Source of the DNA: JANQOH01 sp965200095
GTDB taxonomy: Bacteria > Pseudomonadota > Alphaproteobacteria > UBA7887
Length of the DNA: 64,000 nucleotides
Direction of reading: 5' to 3'
Assembly: GCA_965200095.1 (NCBI GenBank)
Contig: OZ241350.1
Span: 2,666,001-2,730,000, forward strand
Positions 58,782 to 64,000 of the stretch are shown here, in pieces (within the stretch, counting starts at the first letter, position 1; the number at the start of each line of letters is the position of its first letter). The position numbers were made by a program, and so were the translations under genes. A model generated the notes under the pieces. The model did not search any database, had not been told where the DNA came from, and worked only from the letters and a program-made list of their open reading frames with translations.

Positions 58782-60839
58782 TCAACGCGCGGCTTCGGCC
58801 GCCTTCGCGACGACATCGGCGGCGAGCTTGCCCGACAATTCCTGGAGGTTCTCGAACCGGTAGTCGTAGGTTCCGACGCCGCGTGTGAGAGAGCGGAGCT
58901 CGACGATCAGGTCCGACATTTCCGCCTGCGGCAGGAGCGCCGTTACGCCGTCCCATCCCTTCCAGCCCTCGCGCGGCTCGAAACCCAGAATCTGGCCGCG
59001 CCGGCCCGACAGAAGACGCTGGACATGCGCCGTGAACTCCGACGGCACGTAGATCGCGACATGGTAGACCGGCTCCAGAAGCACCGGGCTGCATTGCGGC
59101 AGCGCCGCCCCCATGGCGATCCGCCCCGCCATCTGGAACGCCATTTCCGAACTGTCTACCGAATGATACGAGCCGAACACCAGATCGACGCCGATATCGA
59201 CCACCGGAAAACCGAGCGGCCCCTTGCGGCAATAATCGACGACCCCGTTCTCGACCGCCGGGATGTATTGCTTCGGCACCACCCCGCCCACGATCGAGTC
59301 CCTGAACGCGAAGCCGCTGCCGCGCGGCCGCGGCTCCACGGTGAGGAACACGTCGCCGAACTGCCCGTGGCCGCCGGTCTGCTTCTTGTGGCGGCCCTGA
59401 ACCCGCTCGACGCGCTTGCGGATGGTTTCCTTGTAGGGGATCTTCGGCGGGTCGGTCGCCAGCGGCAGGTTGAACCTGTTGCGCAGCCTGTCGAGCGCGA
59501 CACGGATGTGCATCTCGCCCTGACCCCGCAGCTGGAGCTGGCGCACCTCGGTGTTCTGTTCGGCGACCAGCGACCGGTCCTCCTCCAGAAGCTTGCCCAG
59601 GGCGTCGGACATCTTCACTTCGTCGTCGCGCTTCTCCGCATGGATGCCGAAGGCGTAGACGGGTTCGAGCGCCGCCACATCGAGCGCCGCCGGTTTCTCC
59701 GGAGGCGCGCCCGCCGACGACAGGAAGTCGCCCGTGCGCACGCCCTCCATGCGCCCCAGCGCGACGATCTCTCCCGCCCCCGCCTCGCTCACCTTGTTCA
59801 CCGTCTGGCCGAACAGCGTGTTGATGCTGCCGATTCGCCGGCCGCCGAGGCTCATGCCGTCCTTCAGCGCGCCGCTCCACACGCGCGCCAGCGACAATTT
59901 GCCGCTGGACGCCGTGTTGTAGGTCTTGAGCACCTGGACGACGGCGCCTCCGCCCGGATCTTCGGCGATCCCCGCCCGCGCCGCCGTCGCCGACGCTTCG
60001 GGCAGGTCGTGACGCAACGCCTTGAGCAGGCGCCGAACGCCGTTCTGGCGCTCGCCGGCGCCCATCATCGCCGGGACGACCAGCCCGCGCCGGAACGCGC
60101 TGCGCAGGGTGTCGAAGATGTCCTCGTTCGGCGGCGTGCGGTCCTCGAGCAGCGCCTCCAGCAGGTCGTCGTCGAAATCCGCCAGCGATTCGAGCATTTC
60201 GGTGCGGGCCGCCTCGCAGTCCGCGGCCGTCTCCCCCGGCGCGTCGATGACCTGCGACGCGGCGCCGTCGCGCCAGGCGTAGGCGCGCTCGCGCACGAGA
60301 TCGACATAGCCGCCCACCGACTCGCCGTCGAGGATCGGAACCTGGCGGGCGATGAGGGGGCGCCCCGACTGCTCGCGCATCGCCGCCAGCGCTTCCGACA
60401 CCGGCGCCGTCGCGCGGTCGAGCTTGTTGACGAACATCAGGGTGGGGATCTTGCGCGCGTCGAGGAAGTGCATGAGCGGCGCCAGCGCCACCGCCCGGTC
60501 GACCGCCGCCTCGACCACCAGCACGGCGGCGTCGACGCCGACCGCGGCGTCGAACGCCTCCTGCACGAATTCGAGGGAGCCGGGACAGTCCAGCGCGGTG
60601 AAACTCTCGCCCATATGGTCGAAGCGCACCGTGCCGATCTCGACGCTCATCCGCCGCGCGCGCGCTTCCGGCGAGCCGTCGGAGACGGTGTTGCCCTCCT
60701 TGACCGTGCCCTTGCGCGACACCGCGCCGGCGGCGAACAGCATGGTCTCCAGAAGGGAGGTCTTGCCGCTCGAGAACGGCCCGATCAGCGCGAAGCTGCG
60801 CGGGCCCGACGGGTCCCTGGCGGTGGTGGGGTCGGTCAT
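58782..60839 (-). CDS. EF-G-like translational GTPase (EF-G2 type)
   Basis: 685 residues. G1 IGPFSSGKTSLLE near residue 20, G3 DCPGS, G4 VNKLDR, then EF-Tu domain 2, and the EF-G domains III-V (GGHGQFGDVFLTVEPR, FGSYHSVDSSEMAFQMAGR). G1 and G3 differ from canonical AHIDAGKTT and DTPGH, placing it in the EF-G-like/FusA2 group, not the main elongation factor. Its function there is not settled. The ATG lies at 60839; downstream is the MITE. Confidence 0.9.
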   Translation of the reverse strand: MTDPTTARDPSGPRSFALIGPFSSGKTSLLETMLFAAGAVSRKGTVKEGNTVSDGSPEARARRMSVEIGTVRFDHMGESFTALDCPGSLEFVQEAFDAAVGVDAAVLVVEAAVDRAVALAPLMHFLDARKIPTLMFVNKLDRATAPVSEALAAMREQSGRPLIARQVPILDGESVGGYVDLVRERAYAWRDGAASQVIDAPGETAADCEAARTEMLESLADFDDDLLEALLEDRTPPNEDIFDTLRSAFRRGLVVPAMMGAGERQNGVRRLLKALRHDLPEASATAARAGIAEDPGGGAVVQVLKTYNTASSGKLSLARVWSGALKDGMSLGGRRIGSINTLFGQTVNKVSEAGAGEIVALGRMEGVRTGDFLSSAGAPPEKPAALDVAALEPVYAFGIHAEKRDDEVKMSDALGKLLEEDRSLVAEQNTEVRQLQLRGQGEMHIRVALDRLRNRFNLPLATDPPKIPYKETIRKRVERVQGRHKKQTGGHGQFGDVFLTVEPRPRGSGFAFRDSIVGGVVPKQYIPAVENGVVDYCRKGPLGFPVVDIGVDLVFGSYHSVDSSEMAFQMAGRIAMGAALPQCSPVLLEPVYHVAIYVPSEFTAHVQRLLSGRRGQILGFEPREGWKGWDGVTALLPQAEMSDLIVELRSLTRGVGTYDYRFENLQELSGKLAADVVAKAAEAAR

Positions 60840-60968
60840 GGGGTTCTGCCTCCGGCCGGGCGCTCGATGCGCTGCATGGCGACGGGTCGTCGCCGGACTC
60901 GACGCCGGGCAGCGTGCCCCGCGCGGCGCCCCGGTGGCAAGCGAAAGCTTGGCCGGCGCCCGCCGCGG

Positions 60969-61892
60969 TTACGCGCCCGCCGCGGCTTCCGCCGCCCTGA
61001 CCAGGCGGATCAGCAGATCGTGGGTGGGCGTGGCGACGCCGGCCTCGCGCCCCGCCTTCGCGATGCCGCCGTTGATGGCGTCGATCTCGCCGGGGCGGCC
61101 CGCCTCAAGGTCCTGCCGCATCGATGGGCGGCCGTCGGGGATCTTCGCCCCGAAATCGCGGACATACGCCGCGGCGTCGTCGAAGCCGAGCGCGATCTTC
61201 CGGGCGCGGGCGACCGCCTCGCCCTCGCGCGCGCAGGCCGCGGCGACGGGCCACGCCTCGTCGCTGTCGAGAACCTCGCCCACGGTCGTCCGGGTGAGCG
61301 CGCACACCGCGCCGAAGGCGCCGTTGCAGATCAGCTTCTCCCAGATGAGCCGGTGGATGTCGTCGAACACGCGGACGTTGAACCCCGCTTGCGACCAGAC
61401 CCCGGCGACGGCGCGCAGGCGCGGCGTCGCCGGCCCCGCGCTTTCGCCCAGGCGGATGAGCTCCATGCCTTCGTGACGGACCCGGCCGGGGCCGAGGAGC
61501 CGCGCTCCGAACCCTCCGGCGACGCCCACCGCCACCCGTTCCGGCCCCAGCACGCCCGCCGCGGCCTCGACGCCGCCGATGCCGTTCTGGATCGTCAACA
61601 CCGGCGTATCGGGACCGAGGACGCTTCGCGCGGCGCGCGCCGCATCGGCGACATGGCGGACCTTGGTGGCGAGGATCGCCAGGTCGCACGGGCCGACCTC
61701 GTGCGCGTCCGTCGCGGCGCGGACGCGCACGGTGCGGCTTCCGCTGGCCCCCTCGACGCGCAGACCGCGCTCCCGGATCGCCGCGATGTGGGCCGCGTCG
61801 ACATCGACCGCCCAGACTTCGTTCCCGGCGGCGCCGAGCAGCCCCGCATAGACCGATCCCATCGCCCCCGCGCCGATGACTGCGATCTTCAT
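60969..61892 (-). CDS. panE: 2-dehydropantoate 2-reductase family protein
   Basis: 307 residues. NADP-binding motif KIAVIGAGAMGSVYAGLLGAAG at the N-terminus, LTIQNGIGG in the middle, IHRLIWEKLICNGAFG with the catalytic lysine, and RPSMRQDLEAGRPGEIDAINGG in the C-terminal helical domain. It reduces ketopantoate in pantothenate synthesis, or a related 2-keto acid. The ATG at 61892 follows GGGGCAGGTC; the open frame to 62003 is not credible. It is downstream of a G11 tract and a run of eight A. Confidence 0.88.
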   Translation of the reverse strand: MKIAVIGAGAMGSVYAGLLGAAGNEVWAVDVDAAHIAAIRERGLRVEGASGSRTVRVRAATDAHEVGPCDLAILATKVRHVADAARAARSVLGPDTPVLTIQNGIGGVEAAAGVLGPERVAVGVAGGFGARLLGPGRVRHEGMELIRLGESAGPATPRLRAVAGVWSQAGFNVRVFDDIHRLIWEKLICNGAFGAVCALTRTTVGEVLDSDEAWPVAAACAREGEAVARARKIALGFDDAAAYVRDFGAKIPDGRPSMRQDLEAGRPGEIDAINGGIAKAGREAGVATPTHDLLIRLVRAAEAAAGA

Positions 61893-62022
61893 GACCTGCC
61901 CCTTCCGCGCCAGCCTCCCCAATCCACCATAGCAGAAGCGCTGTTTCCCGACGGCGAATGCACCGATCCCGCAGCGCACTGAAAAAAAATCGCGCGCCGG
62001 CAATTTTCAGCTTGCATCCCAA

Positions 62023-62033
62023 GGGGGGGGGGG
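62023..62033. repeat. G11 homopolymer in divergent intergenic region
   Basis: Eleven consecutive G residues between panE (start 61892, minus) and the HTH-GIY-YIG gene (start 62140, plus), outside any supported frame. It could alter promoter spacing by slippage; no recognisable -35/-10 pair lies around it. Confidence 0.6.
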
Positions 62034-62139
62034 TAGGGCAGCCTTCCTACCCGCTCGGCGGCGGCGAGCTGCGGAGCGGGAACGCGGCAGGCGCGCTTCG
62101 CGTGACCGGCGGCAATTGATCGCAAGGGGGGTTGGAGCC

Positions 62140-63192
62140 ATGGCCAGAACCGGCGATATGATTTTCCGTGCGAGGCGCCGGAAAGGCTGGAGCCAGGCCA
62201 GGCTCGCAGCCAAAATCGGGAAATTCGCGCCGCAGATATCGAATTGGGAGAATTACAAAACGACGCCGAATGAACATGACTTGGCGTTGTTGGAAGAAGC
62301 CCTTGGCAGTTCGCTGAAGGATACCGCAATCGGCGATTTGATTCGCGACGAGAGAAGCAGGAAAGGCTACACCCAGGAACTGCTCGCCGAGAAAATCGGG
62401 AAGTCCGCCGAGAGAATCTCGGAATGGGAGGAAGGCGAGGTCAAGCCGAAGCGCAAGCATTTGGCGTTGTTGGAGGAAGTTTTCGACTATCCGTTGTTCG
62501 ATACCGCCGGGGAAATCGACAGTTACCTGGACAGGGGCGGTTCCGCGGCGGACCTCGCTCAAGAGGCTTCCGTGAGTCAGGCGACGATATACAACATATT
62601 GAGTGGAAAATCGCTCCATCCCTTCAAGGCGACCGTGGAGCGCATCCGGGAGGCTTTGGAGACGTTGCATGAGCGTCTCGGCGATGAGGAGGCGGAGCAG
62701 GTCGATGACGGGGTAGACGAGGATGAGTCCGATCCCGAGCCGCCGAAATTCCTGGTTGAAGGCGGACTGGGGAAAGGGGGCAGTACGGGACGAATCATAA
62801 AGAGCATCAGATTGTTCAATCCGCATGCCGACGAACAGGTGGAATCCCTGCCGAACACGCCGGGCGTCTACTTGTTTTATGCGGGAGACAACGATGTCGC
62901 GATCCCCAGCGACGCGATCCCCAGCGGCGGGGTAAGCGCCAGCATAAACAAGTTGCGCCTCGTCGGGACGCCCGAATATATCGGAGAAACCAGAAATATA
63001 CACCAGAGAATAGAGTACTGGCATAAAAATCACGAAAAGGGACTGTCGAACACGTGGTGGTTCCGCAACGACTGGATCAATCTCGCGGTGTATGTCGAAA
63101 CCGACATGGAAGTGCGGTATGAGCTGGAAACGCTCTTGATCAAATTATTGAGCCCGCAAGCGAATCGGCAAAAGGCGGGAGTTAAGGTGTAG
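62140..63192 (+). CDS. Multi-HTH (XRE) protein fused to a GIY-YIG nuclease domain
   Basis: 350 residues. Two full XRE-type helix-turn-helix domains (about 5-60 and 62-120; KGWSQARLAAKIGKFAPQIS and KGYTQELLAEKIGKSAERIS), a third HTH-like segment at about 125-165 (SAADLAQEASVSQATIYNIL), an acidic linker (EDESDPEPP), then a GIY-YIG domain at about 237-345: GVY at 242-244, YIG at 280-282, Arg290 and Glu330 (ELETLLIKLL). It probably recognises DNA through the HTH part and cuts or nicks it. GC is clearly lower than in neighbouring genes. It is followed by a DNA methyltransferase, a restriction-like context. The frame is open eight codons further upstream from a TTG; the ATG behind GGAG is preferred. 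Confidence 0.85.
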   Translation: MARTGDMIFRARRRKGWSQARLAAKIGKFAPQISNWENYKTTPNEHDLALLEEALGSSLKDTAIGDLIRDERSRKGYTQELLAEKIGKSAERISEWEEGEVKPKRKHLALLEEVFDYPLFDTAGEIDSYLDRGGSAADLAQEASVSQATIYNILSGKSLHPFKATVERIREALETLHERLGDEEAEQVDDGVDEDESDPEPPKFLVEGGLGKGGSTGRIIKSIRLFNPHADEQVESLPNTPGVYLFYAGDNDVAIPSDAIPSGGVSASINKLRLVGTPEYIGETRNIHQRIEYWHKNHEKGLSNTWWFRNDWINLAVYVETDMEVRYELETLLIKLLSPQANRQKAGVKV

Positions 63193-63502
63193 CGAGGAGT
63201 TCGCCTGCAATACTGCAAGATGGCCTAATGCATCGACAGCGATCCTGCATGTTACGACCACGGTAGGCGGTTACGAGAGGCCGCGCGCCGCACGTAAGGC
63301 CTGCGGCGGGGGCGGTTCGAAGCGATGTCCGGCGAATCTTCCAGCCCTTCACCGGAACGAAAGGGAGAGGGTGGACAGATCGTTTGGCGCCTACGCCGGA
63401 CGAATCGCCTGCTGTTGACATTCGACCACGGATATGGCGTCCCTCCCAACCTGCCTCCGGCGCCGTCAGGACAAGTCGGCGGGAAAGGGCGCGGGCGCGA
63501 GA

Positions 63503-64000
63503 ATGTCGATACCGGTTGAGAAAGCGGTGGCGCAAGAGGCAGGAACCGGCTCCGCCGCCATGCCGATCTTGCGGGAAGGCGAACGGCCGACGGTCTATGC
63601 CGATCGCGTCGGCGAATGGTGCGCCGCGCGGAAATCCGACCGATGCCGCAAGAAGCACGGCTTCTTTCTGACTCCGGTCGCCGCCGCCGATTTCATGGCC
63701 GGGCGCATCGAGGCGAGCGGACAGACGCTCCGGGTCCTCGATCCGGCCGCCGGCGCCGGCGTTCTCTGTTGTGCGGCCGTCGAAGCGCTCGCCTCCCGAT
63801 CCCCGAAGCCGGAGCGGATCGACGCGGTCGCGCACGAGATCGACAGGGACTCGATCGCGCCTCTGCGAACTGTCCTCGATCGACTCGCCGACTGGTGTTG
63901 CGCCCGCGGCGTCGTGCTCACCACCCGCATCGAAGCGGCGGATTTCATTCTGGCGCATGCCGGGGCGCTTCGTTCGCGCTGCGGGTCGCTCCCCTTCGGG
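63503..64000 (+). CDS. N6-adenine DNA methyltransferase, start only (cut by window edge)
   Basis: 166 codons are present with no stop. The order KHGFFLTPVAAADFMAGRI followed by the SAM motif VLDPAAGAGVLCCAAVEAL is the opening of N6-adenine methyltransferases of type I HsdM, Eco57I-like or BREX PglX kind; the NPPY motif lies beyond the window. The ATG at 63503 has only weak GGGAAAGG far upstream. No gene is supported in 63193-63502. With the HTH-GIY-YIG gene upstream it could begin a restriction or defence locus. Confidence 0.75.
   Translation, partial: MSIPVEKAVAQEAGTGSAAMPILREGERPTVYADRVGEWCAARKSDRCRKKHGFFLTPVAAADFMAGRIEASGQTLRVLDPAAGAGVLCCAAVEALASRSPKPERIDAVAHEIDRDSIAPLRTVLDRLADWCCARGVVLTTRIEAADFILAHAGALRSRCGSLPFG

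Overview
The window is about 64 kb of very GC-rich DNA. It looks like a piece of an alphaproteobacterial chromosome, probably of the Rhodospirillales/Rhizobiales kind. The grounds are the gene repertoire: ilvH-ilvC, a KxAQ-type UbiB kinase, a cytochrome c-prime, a NDUFA9-like dehydrogenase, a NDUFAF5-like methyltransferase, an S49/TrmN6/DUF2007 operon, and short coiled-coil proteins with a C-terminal anchor (DUF1640-like). The genus cannot be told from the sequence.

Layout. 1-6360: end of a fatty-acid oxidation operon (thiolase, acyl-CoA dehydrogenase), a repeat field, a cytochrome pair and a NAD(P)-binding protein. 6373-17563: tRNA-Arg(CCG), sterol-desaturase-like and DinG-like genes, a methyltransferase, a DjlA-like co-chaperone, a SurA-like chaperone, then a tightly coupled catabolic set (enolase-superfamily enzyme, MaoC hydratase, FAD monooxygenase, beta-hydroxyacid dehydrogenase) and a convergent CinA-type amidohydrolase. 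17638-21933: accessory block with a repeat array, an orphan NHLP-type RiPP precursor behind a strong promoter, and a YadA-like trimeric autotransporter whose 5' end carries a C13 tract. 22035-23590: ilvH-ilvC. 23631-24725: an ImmA/IrrE-type gene broken by a frameshift and a mobile-element end. 25331-35653: sensor kinase/flavin oxidoreductase operon, a 620-bp IS5-like MITE, UbiB/oligoendopeptidase operon, acyl-CoA synthetase, drug exporter. 35812-45075: an ATPase-PIN nuclease pair placed at the 3' end of a housekeeping operon, then prenyl synthase, SDR, YgfZ, a triple-cupin protein and a YtoQ-like protein. 45314-50399: a classical autotransporter with a C20 tract at its 5' end and five ~250-bp internal repeats. 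50589-55396: molybdenum hydroxylase operon (FAD, 2Fe-2S and Mo subunits), a MoaD/ThiS-like protein and a phytanoyl-CoA dioxygenase-like protein. 55278-57506: a three-fold tandem duplication of a coiled-coil membrane-protein gene. 57796-58674: a second MITE. 58782-64000: EF-G-like GTPase, ketopantoate reductase, a multi-HTH/GIY-YIG fusion protein and the start of an N6-adenine DNA methyltransferase.

How the parts fit. Two unrelated type V surface proteins both have long homopolymeric C tracts between a plausible start codon and the signal peptide, both currently out of frame; this is the layout of phase-variable contingency genes. Five intergenic fields are built from a 20-bp palindrome, ATTCCCGCGAAAGCGGGAAT, with 15 perfect copies in either orientation. 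The organisation resembles the dRS3/NIME mosaics of Neisseria, and three of the fields lie in elements whose ends start GAGACCTCTGCA. Together these suggest a host-associated lifestyle with surface variation and active small mobile elements.

Gaps above 300 bases: 2184-3262 (repeat field), 17564-18218 (repeat field plus promoter), 24726-25330 (nothing supported), 28285-28974 (MITE), 57507-58781 (289 bases with nothing supported, then the MITE) and 63193-63502 (nothing supported).
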